Made by a program: the position numbers and the translations under genes
The notes under the pieces: model-generated
Databases searched by the model: none
The model's input: only the letters and a program-made list of their open reading frames with translations
Told to the model about the DNA's origin: nothing
Shown here: piece after piece, positions 36,748-44,453 of the stretch
How the letters are laid out: each line of letters begins with the position of its first letter
How positions within the stretch are numbered: position 1 is the stretch's first letter
NCBI GenBank assembly: GCA_963704875.1
Contig: CAVPIA010000007.1
Span: 1-64,000 of the forward strand
DNA length: 64,000 nt
DNA from: CAMYOC01 sp963704875
Lineage (GTDB): Bacteria > Pseudomonadota > Gammaproteobacteria > Steroidobacterales > XN24
Reading direction: 5' to 3'

Positions 36748-37832
36748 TGAAAGAGATTCTTGAGCAACTGGGCCTGCAGGACGAGAACGCCGGCGCCTGG
36801 AGCGGTCCAGATGCGCTGCCCTGTGAAGGTGGACAGATTATCGAGTCGGTCAACCCGGCAACCGGTGAAGTCATCGGCAGGGTTCGGGCCGCCACCCGCC
36901 GTGATTACGATGCGATCGTGCAAAGCGCTCGCGAGGCATTCCAGCAGTGGCGACTGATTCCGGCCCCGCGGCGTGGAGAAGCGGTCCGCCTGGTCGGTGA
37001 GGCGCTGCGCCGTCACAAGGATGCACTCGGTAGCCTGGTGACACTGGAGATGGGCAAGATCAAGGCCGAAGGTGATGGCGAGGTCCAGGAGATGATCGAT
37101 ATCGCCGACTTTGCGGTCGGTCAGTCGCGGATGCTCTATGGCAACACCATGCATTCGGAGCGGCCGGGTCACCGGATGTACGAGCAATGGCACCCGCTGG
37201 GTATCGTCGGCATTATCAGCGCGTTCAATTTTCCGGTCGCGGTCTGGTCATGGAATGCACTGTTGGCCGCTATCTGCGGCGACATCTGTATCTGGAAACC
37301 GTCTCCGAAAACCCCGCTGTGCGCGATCGCGGTTCAGAAGATCTGCAACGAGGCGCTGGAAGGTAAGGGCTTCCCGCCGTTGTTCCACCTGTTCATCGAA
37401 AGCGAGGTCGAGCTTGCCCGGCATTTCGTCGACGACCCGCAGATCGATCTGGTTTCGTTTACCGGCTCCTGCGCCGTCGGGCGCCAGGTCGGTCATCGGG
37501 TCGCTTCGCGCATGGGTCGATATCTGCTCGAGCTCGGCGGCAATAATGCGATTATTGTGGATGAGCAGGCCAGACTGGAGCTTGCTGTACCCGCGATCGT
37601 GTTCGGCGCCGTGGGTACAGCCGGGCAGCGCTGTACCTCCACGCGTCGCGTATTGATTCATGAGAGTCAGTTCGAACGTCTCTCGCACCAGCTTGTGACC
37701 GCCTATCGGCAGGTGCGGATCGGTGATCCGATGGCAGCCGATACGTTGATGGGTCCGCTGATCGATCAGGATTCAGTGATCCGATTCGAAGCAGCCTGGA
37801 GAAGGTCATCGCCAGCGGTGGACAGGTCCTGA
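36747..37832 (+). CDS. ALDH7-type aminoadipate-semialdehyde dehydrogenase, N-terminal part (frameshifted)
   Basis: About 350 residues of an NAD-dependent aldehyde dehydrogenase of the ALDH7 type. WSWNALLAAICGD and NFPVAVW (about 161-167) are typical. The catalytic Glu262 lies in LELGGNN, and the nucleophile Cys296 lies in AGQRCTSTRR. Together with the upstream enzyme it fits lysine to aminoadipate oxidation. After IRFEAA the frame becomes foreign and stops at 37832. The rest is in the +1 frame from about 37796; restoring one C in the CC at 37795-37796 would repair it. Confidence 0.88.
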   Translation: MKEILEQLGLQDENAGAWSGPDALPCEGGQIIESVNPATGEVIGRVRAATRRDYDAIVQSAREAFQQWRLIPAPRRGEAVRLVGEALRRHKDALGSLVTLEMGKIKAEGDGEVQEMIDIADFAVGQSRMLYGNTMHSERPGHRMYEQWHPLGIVGIISAFNFPVAVWSWNALLAAICGDICIWKPSPKTPLCAIAVQKICNEALEGKGFPPLFHLFIESEVELARHFVDDPQIDLVSFTGSCAVGRQVGHRVASRMGRYLLELGGNNAIIVDEQARLELAVPAIVFGAVGTAGQRCTSTRRVLIHESQFERLSHQLVTAYRQVRIGDPMAADTLMGPLIDQDSVIRFEAAWRRSSPAVDRS

Positions 37833-38266
37833 CCGGCGGTCATGTGGTCGACCGTCCCGGGAACTTCGTACAACCGACGATCGTCAAGGCGATGAATGAG
37901 TGGCAAATCGTGCAGGATGAGACCTTCGCACCGATCCTTTATCTGATCCCCTTCCATACCATGGATGAGGCGCTGGCGATGCATAACTCGGTGCGCCAGG
38001 GACTTTCCTCAGCGATCTTTACCGACAATCTGCAAAATGCCGAGCGTTTCCTCTCCTCGGCCGGCAGCGATTGCGGTATCGCCAACGTCAATATCGGCAC
38101 CTCAGGTGCGGAGATTGGCGGCGCGTTCGGCGGCGAGAAGGAAACCGGCGGTGGTCGTGAAGCCGGTTCAGACTCGTGGAAGGCGTATATGCGGCGTCAG
38201 ACCAACACCATTAACTACAGTCACGAATTGCCGCTCGCTCAGGGGATCAAGTTCAATCTCGGCTAG
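37796..38266 (+). CDS. ALDH7-type dehydrogenase, C-terminal part (frameshifted)
   Basis: This frame continues the dehydrogenase: LEKVIASGGQVLTGG, QDETFAPILYLIPF and the end segment GGAFGGEKETGGGREAGSDSW, all usual for the C-terminal third of ALDH7. No proper start is present at its beginning (the GTG at 37844 is the first start-like codon), so it is not an independent gene. Together with the upstream part it gives a protein of about 505 residues, the normal family size. Confidence 0.85.
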   Translation: MEKVIASGGQVLTGGHVVDRPGNFVQPTIVKAMNEWQIVQDETFAPILYLIPFHTMDEALAMHNSVRQGLSSAIFTDNLQNAERFLSSAGSDCGIANVNIGTSGAEIGGAFGGEKETGGGREAGSDSWKAYMRRQTNTINYSHELPLAQGIKFNLG

Positions 38267-38336
38267 GCCCGGCACCGCCTGATCCTGGCTGGCACGCCAA
38301 CTGGACACCGCGGGTCGGCGCAGGCAAGTTGAGCAG

Positions 38337-39560
38337 ATGAGCAATCATGTCATTTTTGCCGCGCCGTTCCTGATGGACGCGACGGCGCGGTTTATCGCGG
38401 GTGCGACGCATTTGTCCGGTGTGGACGTGACCTTGATCAGCCAGGATCCGGCTGAGCGCTTGCCCGTCGATATCCGTCAACGGCTTGCCGGCCACTGGCG
38501 GGTCGATGACGCGCTGGACCCGGCCCAGCTGGTGGCAGCTGCGCGGCAACTCGAGCGGCGTTACGGACGTCCGCGCCGGATGATAGCCGCACTGGAACAA
38601 CTGCAGGTGCCGCTGGCGCGCGCGCGGGAGGAGATGGGTATCCCCGGACTGAGCGTCGATGCGGCGCTGAATTTCCGCGACAAGTCACGGATGAAGACAG
38701 TCCTTCGCGACAACGGGCTGCCGTGTGCGCGGCATGCCCTGGTCGGAGATCGCGCCACGGCCGAAGCATTCGCCAACGAGGTCGGATTTCCACTGGTGGT
38801 GAAGCCGCCGGCCGGGGCAGGTGGCAAGAGCACTTTCAGACTTGACCGGGCGCGTGACCTTGCGGCGTTCCTGGACCGACACCCGCCCCAGCCACAGCAA
38901 CCAGATCTGTACGAAGAGTTCGTGCATGGCACCGAATACTCCTTCGACAGTGTGTTGATCGGCGGCCAGCCGGTGTGGCATTCGATTTCGAGATACATGC
39001 CCTCCCCGCTCGAGGTGATGGAAAACGCATGGATTCAATGGTGCGTGATGTTGCCAAGAGACATCAGCGGGCATGAATTTGATCCGATAAGGGATGCGGC
39101 GTTTTCCGGATTGCGGGCGCTTGGGTTGCAGACCGGACTAAGCCACATGGAGTGGTTCCGGCTCGCGGACGGACGCATTGCTGTCTCCGAGGTTGGCGCG
39201 CGGCCGCCGGGTGCCCAATTCACCTCCTTGCTTTCCTATGCTCACGACATCGATTTTTATCGCGCGTGGCCGCATCTGATGGTGTTTGAGGAGTTTGAGC
39301 CGCCGCCGCGTCGCTATGCGGCCGGTGCGGCGTATATCCGCGGCCAGGGCCGTGGCCGGGTGAAGAGAATCCTGGGCCTGGAACAGGCGCAACGTCACTT
39401 CGGCTCTATTGTGGTCGAGGCCAGGCTGCCGCGCGAAGGACAGCCTCCGTCGGGCAGCTATGAGGGCGATGGGTATATCATCGTGCGCCACCCGGAAACC
39501 GAGGTGGTCGAAAATGCATTGCAGGAGATCGTGCGCACGATTCGGGTTGAACTCGAGTAG
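38337..39560 (+). CDS. ATP-grasp carboxylate-amine ligase (A)
   Basis: A 407-residue ATP-grasp protein. RDKSRMK (114-120), the ATP-binding strand FPLVVKPPAGAG (151-162) and EEFV (193-196) are followed by HMEW (270-273) and the metal-binding SEVGARPPG (284-292). Such enzymes activate a carboxylate as acyl phosphate and join it to an amine or thiol; the substrate is unknown. It begins 71 bases after the ALDH7 gene, so it could be in the same transcript. Its core resembles those of the proteins at 40422 and 43232: the same HMEW and (E/V)GxRPPG motifs in the same order. Confidence 0.88.
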   Translation: MSNHVIFAAPFLMDATARFIAGATHLSGVDVTLISQDPAERLPVDIRQRLAGHWRVDDALDPAQLVAAARQLERRYGRPRRMIAALEQLQVPLARAREEMGIPGLSVDAALNFRDKSRMKTVLRDNGLPCARHALVGDRATAEAFANEVGFPLVVKPPAGAGGKSTFRLDRARDLAAFLDRHPPQPQQPDLYEEFVHGTEYSFDSVLIGGQPVWHSISRYMPSPLEVMENAWIQWCVMLPRDISGHEFDPIRDAAFSGLRALGLQTGLSHMEWFRLADGRIAVSEVGARPPGAQFTSLLSYAHDIDFYRAWPHLMVFEEFEPPPRRYAAGAAYIRGQGRGRVKRILGLEQAQRHFGSIVVEARLPREGQPPSGSYEGDGYIIVRHPETEVVENALQEIVRTIRVELE

Positions 39561-39644
39561 GCCTGACCATATCCCGGCCTGAACCGCGCTGTTGCACGCT
39601 TTTATCTGATCGCCCGTACTGGTATTTATGGAACCCGAACAATA

Positions 39645-40373
39645 ATGAACAAAGACATCACGAGTTGGCGCTCCGAGTACCTGAAGCAGGATGTTCAGCT
39701 GGTTCGCTGGGGGCATTTCGGTACACCGGTCTTGCTGTTCCCGACCGCCGGAGGCGATGCCGAAGAGGTAGAGCGTTTTCATCTTATCCGCGTACTCGAG
39801 CCATTGATCGAGGCGGGACGGATCAAGGTCTATTCGACAGACAGCGTGGCTGGAAGAGCATGGATCTCCGGAGATCATTCCGGTGAGTATTGCTCCCGGC
39901 TACAGACTCTGTTCGACGCGTTCCTGTATCGGGAGGTCGTACCGGCGATCCGCAGGGACTGTGAATCAAAAGAGATCGAAATCATCGCCACCGGCGCGTC
40001 GATTGGTGCCTTCAACGCTGTCGCTACGGTATGTCGCCACCCCGATGCATTCCGCATGGCGATCGCGATGAGCGGGACCTTTGATCTGTCCAAATATCTC
40101 GAAGGTCGTTTCAACCAGGATTTCTATTTCTCCTCACCCCTGCACTTCGTTCCCGGTCTCGAGGGAGAATTGCTCGAGCGTCTGCGCACTCGTCAGATCC
40201 TGTTGCCCACCGGCGAGGGCGATTATGAGGACATCGGCGAGTCCTGGCGTCTGGCGGCTGTTCTGGGCGCCAGAGGAATCCCGAATCGCGTCGATTCCTG
40301 GGGCCCTGAATATCATCACAACTGGGAGACCTGGCGAGAAATGTTGCCGGCCTACCTGGAAAAATACGCGTGA
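39645..40373 (+). CDS. Putative esterase (alpha/beta hydrolase)
   Basis: A 242-residue alpha/beta hydrolase-fold protein of the putative-esterase type. The nucleophile elbow is GASIGAFNA (Ser at about residue 119), the acid and His of the triad are probably Asp in YEDIGESW and His in YHHNWETW. No signal peptide, so cytoplasmic. It lies in the same direction as ATP-grasp A (84 bases apart) and faces ATP-grasp B. It may hydrolyse, release or transfer an acyl group made by the ligases; this is inference from neighbourhood. Confidence 0.82.
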   Translation: MNKDITSWRSEYLKQDVQLVRWGHFGTPVLLFPTAGGDAEEVERFHLIRVLEPLIEAGRIKVYSTDSVAGRAWISGDHSGEYCSRLQTLFDAFLYREVVPAIRRDCESKEIEIIATGASIGAFNAVATVCRHPDAFRMAIAMSGTFDLSKYLEGRFNQDFYFSSPLHFVPGLEGELLERLRTRQILLPTGEGDYEDIGESWRLAAVLGARGIPNRVDSWGPEYHHNWETWREMLPAYLEKYA

Positions 40374-40421
40374 ACCGGGCAATCCGGGTCTCGCTGTGAT
40401 GTTGTCGAACGGTACGCCGTG

Positions 40422-41639
40422 CTATTCGGCGTAAAGATGCAGTTCCGAACCCACCGCATCGGCCATCGCCAGGGTCTTTTCGAGGTCCGGATGCCGCAAC
40501 ATCACGAAGCCGTCTGAAACCAGCGTTTTTATCCAGTCCCGTCTCGGCGTTCCCGGCTGCGACAGTGTGTTCCAGACGACGTGGTGGCCAAATTGCTGCT
40601 GCAAGGCTTCGGATCCCTCGATGCGGGTGATCCGGCCGAGTCCGCGGGCACGTTTATAGATTGTCGCGACGTTGTATTTGCGCTGAAACGGCGTACCGAT
40701 ACGACCATGAGTGATGGCTTCACCCCAGGCTCTGAACACGTCGAAATCACAGGCATACTTCATCTGATCAACCTGATGTGCGCCGGGCGGCCGGGCGCCA
40801 ATCTCGCCGAAGACAACCTCTCCATCGGCTTTCCTGTACCACTCCATATGGGTGAAGCCTGTATCGAACCCCAGCGCCTTGATGACCTGATGGCCCATGT
40901 TCACGCCGTCAGCGTACTGCGCGTCATCTACGTCGCGCAGTGCGATCACCTGCGGGCTGATCCATTCGTTGCTGCGCGCGATCAATGGTCTGGGTCGATA
41001 CCAGGCGATGTTGTGGTAGGCAATTTCACCATCGATGGTTATCGTGTCGAAGGTGAATTCTTCACCGTCGACAAATTCCTCGATACTGATCTTCGGGACA
41101 TGTCTGAGTCGCGGCAATACGGCACGCATTTCCTCTTCGTTTTCGATCCGATAGGTATCAGCCGAGCCCGCGCCTGCGATCGGCTTGAGTATCAACGGAA
41201 AGCCGATCTCCTCCGCCGCCTCCCAACACCCGGCGATGCTCTCCACTGCGACATGTTTCGGTGTGCGCACGCCCGCGGCGTCGAGCGCGATCTTCATCGC
41301 CTCCTTGTCCCGGAAGCGGTTGGCTTGCTCTATCGACAGGCCCTGAACGCCGAAATGCTGTCGCAGTTCGGCAGCGAGCATAATGCCGGGCTCCCATAAA
41401 CACTCGACCCGGTCCAGCTGATGACCACGCAGTTGCTGATGCAGCTCGTCGATAACGTCCTGGGTGCGCCACAGCGAACGTACCTGGAGATAAGCCGACA
41501 GGGAGCGCCGCACCAGATCCGGTAATGCGGCGGGCGGCTGGTCACCCACGCCAAAAACGCGAGCCCCGCATTCAGCCAGCCCACGTGTAAACTCCGGCAT
41601 ATCGGCCGGATAACCCGGCGAAATGATCAATACGTTCAC
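40422..41639 (-). CDS. ATP-grasp carboxylate-amine ligase (B)
   Basis: A 405-residue ATP-grasp protein on the opposite strand to its neighbours. The N-terminal Rossmann-like part starts MNVLIISPGYPADMPEF, almost the same pattern as protein C. RDKEAMK (110-116), FPLILKPIAGAG (147-158), EEFVDGEEF, HMEW (264-267) and GEIGARPPG (278-286) are all intact, so it should be active. GTG start with GAGAG upstream. It is divergent from the glycosyltransferase gene, and the 120 bases between them hold a 7-base-pair hairpin (41691-41711). Confidence 0.88.
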   Translation of the reverse strand: MNVLIISPGYPADMPEFTRGLAECGARVFGVGDQPPAALPDLVRRSLSAYLQVRSLWRTQDVIDELHQQLRGHQLDRVECLWEPGIMLAAELRQHFGVQGLSIEQANRFRDKEAMKIALDAAGVRTPKHVAVESIAGCWEAAEEIGFPLILKPIAGAGSADTYRIENEEEMRAVLPRLRHVPKISIEEFVDGEEFTFDTITIDGEIAYHNIAWYRPRPLIARSNEWISPQVIALRDVDDAQYADGVNMGHQVIKALGFDTGFTHMEWYRKADGEVVFGEIGARPPGAHQVDQMKYACDFDVFRAWGEAITHGRIGTPFQRKYNVATIYKRARGLGRITRIEGSEALQQQFGHHVVWNTLSQPGTPRRDWIKTLVSDGFVMLRHPDLEKTLAMADAVGSELHLYAE

Positions 41640-41690
41640 GAGACTCTCACGATGATTGCTTGTGTTTGATTGGGTGAATTGGGCCGCTGG

Positions 41691-41711
41691 CCGGATCCGT
41701 GAAAGATCCGG
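41691..41711. promoter_or_regulatory. Hairpin/inverted repeat in a divergent promoter region
   Basis: CCGGATC and GATCCGG are separated by seven bases. It lies between the divergent ATP-grasp B and glycosyltransferase genes, upstream of a TAGAAT that could be the -10 of the latter. A regulator site or a leader hairpin is possible; no T run follows, so it is not a typical terminator. Confidence 0.35.
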
Positions 41712-41762
41712 TGCCGGTGGCAGGTTAGAATATCACTTTCGAACGTATACCCCGGACTTTCC

Positions 41763-43235
41763 TTGGCCAAAAAAGACAACCTCAGGATCTGCCTGACCAG
41801 CGCAGAATTCGCCCCACTGGCAAAGACCGGCGGGCTGGCGGATGTCACGGCGGCCCTGTCTGATTATCTTCACCAGGCGGGTCATGACGTACGCGTATTG
41901 ATGCCCTTCTACTCCGGCATAGACACCAGCGCGCTGGTGATCGAGCCGGTCTCGAATATTCAGAATGTTCCGATCCAGGTCGGGTCCTGGCAGCTGCACT
42001 ACTCGATCGACCGGGCCACCCTGCCCGGCACTGGCATGCCGGTTTATCTGCTGCGATGCCCGGCCCTGTACAACCGGGATCACATCTACACCGCGGGTAG
42101 CGACGAACATCTTCGATTCATCCTGTTGTCGCGAGCGGCGATAGAAATGTGTCAGCGAATGCAGTTTGCGCCCCACATTTTTCACTGTCACGACTGGCAC
42201 ACGGCGCTGATCCCGCTTTATCTGAGATCGGTTTATGCCTGGGACACGCTGTTTGCCGATACCCGTTCAGTGCTTACGATCCACAATATTGGCTATCAGG
42301 GCACGATTACCGCCGACTTGCTGCCGGATCTTGGACTGCAAGGTGCCGAACACCATCTGCACCAGGATGACCTGAAAATCGGCCGGATCAACTTTATGAA
42401 GACCGGCGTTATGTACGCTCACTTGCTGACTACGGTGAGTCCCACCTACGCCCGCGAGATTCAGGGCGCAACGTATGGCATGGGTCTCGAGTCATATCTT
42501 CGGCAGCGCATGGGTTCGTTAATCGGTATCCTAAACGGCGTCGATTATGCTGAGTGGAACCCGGAAAGCGACGCGCTGATTCCGGCGAAGTTTTCCGCCG
42601 ACGATATCAGCGGCAAGGCAGTCTGCAAACGCAAACTGATGAGCGAACTCGGGCTCGCCGGTGACCAACGGCAGCCTCTGCTGGGCCTGGTCAGCCGGCT
42701 GGCTGGTCAGAAGGGTATCGACCTGATCCAGAGCGTTGTTCCGGAACTGCTCGCGCAACGGAATTTTTCTTTCGCTATTCTCGGCAGCGGCGAGCGCCGC
42801 TACGAGGAGTTTTTTCAACACCTGCAGCAGGCGTTTCCGGGACGCGTGTGTTACTACCGGGGCTACAGCAACAAGCTCGCTCACTGGATCGAGGCAGGCG
42901 CGGACATTTTCCTGATGCCTTCCCTGTATGAGCCTTGCGGCCTGAACCAGATGTATAGCCTCAAGTACGGCACCGTCCCGATAGTTCGCCAAACCGGGGG
43001 CCTGGCGGATTCGATCGAGCTGGTTGACCCGCGTGCGGGCACCGGCACCGGTATCGTTTTTGAAGACTATAGTAGTTCTGCTTTGCGCTGGGCCATCAAT
43101 GCCGCCCTGGACCTGTACCAGGACAAGACCCTCTGGCGACAGATCATGCGTAATGGGATGGGCATGGATTTTTCCTGGCAGCGGCAGGGAGCGCTCTACG
43201 TGGATCTTTTCAGGAGTCTGAGTAATCTGTCATGA
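41763..43235 (+). CDS. glgA: GT5 glycogen/starch synthase-type glycosyltransferase
   Basis: A 490-residue GT5 enzyme that transfers glucose from ADP-glucose (or a related sugar nucleotide). The substrate-binding KTGGLADV is at about 21-28, HCHDWHTAL and TIHNIGYQG are present, and the C-terminal LVSRLAGQKGIDL, SLYEPCGLNQMYSLKYGTVPIVRQTGGLADSI carry the catalytic Glu motif. The start is TTG. No glgB, glgC, glgX or glgP is in the window, and it is embedded among ATP-grasp genes, with its stop overlapping the next ligase start. The acceptor may therefore not be glycogen. A true glycogen synthase is the simpler alternative. Confidence 0.88.
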   Translation: MAKKDNLRICLTSAEFAPLAKTGGLADVTAALSDYLHQAGHDVRVLMPFYSGIDTSALVIEPVSNIQNVPIQVGSWQLHYSIDRATLPGTGMPVYLLRCPALYNRDHIYTAGSDEHLRFILLSRAAIEMCQRMQFAPHIFHCHDWHTALIPLYLRSVYAWDTLFADTRSVLTIHNIGYQGTITADLLPDLGLQGAEHHLHQDDLKIGRINFMKTGVMYAHLLTTVSPTYAREIQGATYGMGLESYLRQRMGSLIGILNGVDYAEWNPESDALIPAKFSADDISGKAVCKRKLMSELGLAGDQRQPLLGLVSRLAGQKGIDLIQSVVPELLAQRNFSFAILGSGERRYEEFFQHLQQAFPGRVCYYRGYSNKLAHWIEAGADIFLMPSLYEPCGLNQMYSLKYGTVPIVRQTGGLADSIELVDPRAGTGTGIVFEDYSSSALRWAINAALDLYQDKTLWRQIMRNGMGMDFSWQRQGALYVDLFRSLSNLS

Positions 43236-43762
43236 ACGTCATCTTTATCGAGCCCTGTTTCCCTGCCAACCAGCGTGAATTCGTGCGTGCCCTGCATGCC
43301 GCCGGCGCCAACGTGATCGGCATCGGTGAGCGCCCCGTCGAGTATCTCGGAGAGCAGACAAAATCCTGGCTGGCCGAGTATGTCCAGGTGCGGTCGGTTG
43401 TCCATGAGCCTTCGCTGCTCGCGGCTGTCCAGGCGATCCAGAAGAAGGTTTGGGTGGATCGACTGGAGACGACGGTAGAAGCCCATATCATGCCGGCCGC
43501 GGCGGTGCGTGAAGCGACCGGCATCCCCGGCACCTCTACCGAAACTGCATTTCTGTGTCGTGATAAACCGGCGATGAAAGAAGTATTGCGCAAGGCCGGG
43601 GATTGCCTGCGCCCAATCTACTCGCGCACGGACGCCAGCGGATGCACGTGCATTCGCCGCGGCGGTTGGCTATCCGCTCATCATCAAACCCCCTGCCGGT
43701 GCAGGCGCCTCCGGCACCTATCGTGTCGGCGACGACGAGGCGCTGGAGCGGGTCATCATTGA
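43232..43762 (+). CDS. ATP-grasp ligase (C), N-terminal part (frameshifted)
   Basis: About 123 residues of an ATP-grasp protein closely similar to protein B: MNVIFIEPCFPANQREF at the start, YVQVRSVVHE, and RDKPAMKEVLRKAG (110-123). After that the frame becomes foreign (Cys/Arg-rich) and stops at 43762. The continuation is in the +1 frame from 43602; removing one G from the GGGG at 43598-43601 restores RKAGIACAQS. The ATG overlaps the stop of the glycosyltransferase gene (ATGA), so they are coupled. Confidence 0.85.
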   Translation: MNVIFIEPCFPANQREFVRALHAAGANVIGIGERPVEYLGEQTKSWLAEYVQVRSVVHEPSLLAAVQAIQKKVWVDRLETTVEAHIMPAAAVREATGIPGTSTETAFLCRDKPAMKEVLRKAGDCLRPIYSRTDASGCTCIRRGGWLSAHHQTPCRCRRLRHLSCRRRRGAGAGHH

Positions 43763-44453
43763 ATCCGGCCTGGCTGAGGGCCACGCGGTCGCTGTCGAGG
43801 AGTTTATCGAAGGTCACGAGGGCTTTATCGACACCCTGACCATCGGTGGCAAGGTGACGCACGAGTTTATTACCCACTATTACCCGAACGTACTGGAGGC
43901 GATGCGCAAGCGCTGGATATCGCCCCAGATGGTAACCACCAACCGCATCGGGGAGCCCGGATACAACGAGGTGCGGGAGATGACGCGCAAGGTCATCTCG
44001 GTCCTCGAAATCGGCACCTCGGCCACCCACATGGAATGGTTTTACGGACCCAAGGGTCTGAAATTTTCAGAGATCGGCTGCCGCCCGCCGGGCGTCTGTC
44101 AGTGGGACGTCTACTGTGCCGCTAATGACTTTGATCTTTATTACGAGTGGGCCTGCGGTATCGTTCACGGGCGACCGGATACGCCGCCATCGCGGCGCTA
44201 CTCGGCAGGGATGATTGCATTGCGACCGGATCGCGATGGTCATATCAGCGGGTATTCCGGTCTCGACAAGATCAATCAGCGTTATGGGGACTGCATCGTG
44301 GCCGCGCACTTGCCCGACGAAGGTACGCCGACCCAGCCAGTGGAAGCGGGATATATGGCAAACGCATGGATGCGCATTCGCCATCCGGATTACGACCAGT
44401 TGCGTCGGATCCTGAATGATGTCGGTGAGACTGTCCAGGTTTATGCAAACTGA
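43602..44453 (+). CDS. ATP-grasp ligase (C), C-terminal part (frameshifted)
   Basis: Open frame carrying the catalytic part of ligase C: YPLIIKPPAGAGASGTY, AVEEFIEGHEGF, THMEW and SEIGCRPPG, where proteins A and B have GARPPG. With its N-terminal part it makes a protein of about 406 residues, the same size as A and B. It has no start codon of its own that fits, so it depends on repair of the frameshift. Its stop overlaps ligase D. Confidence 0.82.
   Translation: MACAQSTRARTPADARAFAAAVGYPLIIKPPAGAGASGTYRVGDDEALERVIIESGLAEGHAVAVEEFIEGHEGFIDTLTIGGKVTHEFITHYYPNVLEAMRKRWISPQMVTTNRIGEPGYNEVREMTRKVISVLEIGTSATHMEWFYGPKGLKFSEIGCRPPGVCQWDVYCAANDFDLYYEWACGIVHGRPDTPPSRRYSAGMIALRPDRDGHISGYSGLDKINQRYGDCIVAAHLPDEGTPTQPVEAGYMANAWMRIRHPDYDQLRRILNDVGETVQVYAN

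Noticed and set aside
43598..43602. Phase-variable switch in ligase C
   Set aside because: A run of four Gs is too short for frequent slippage, and other genes here show the same type of indel, so sequence error is more likely.
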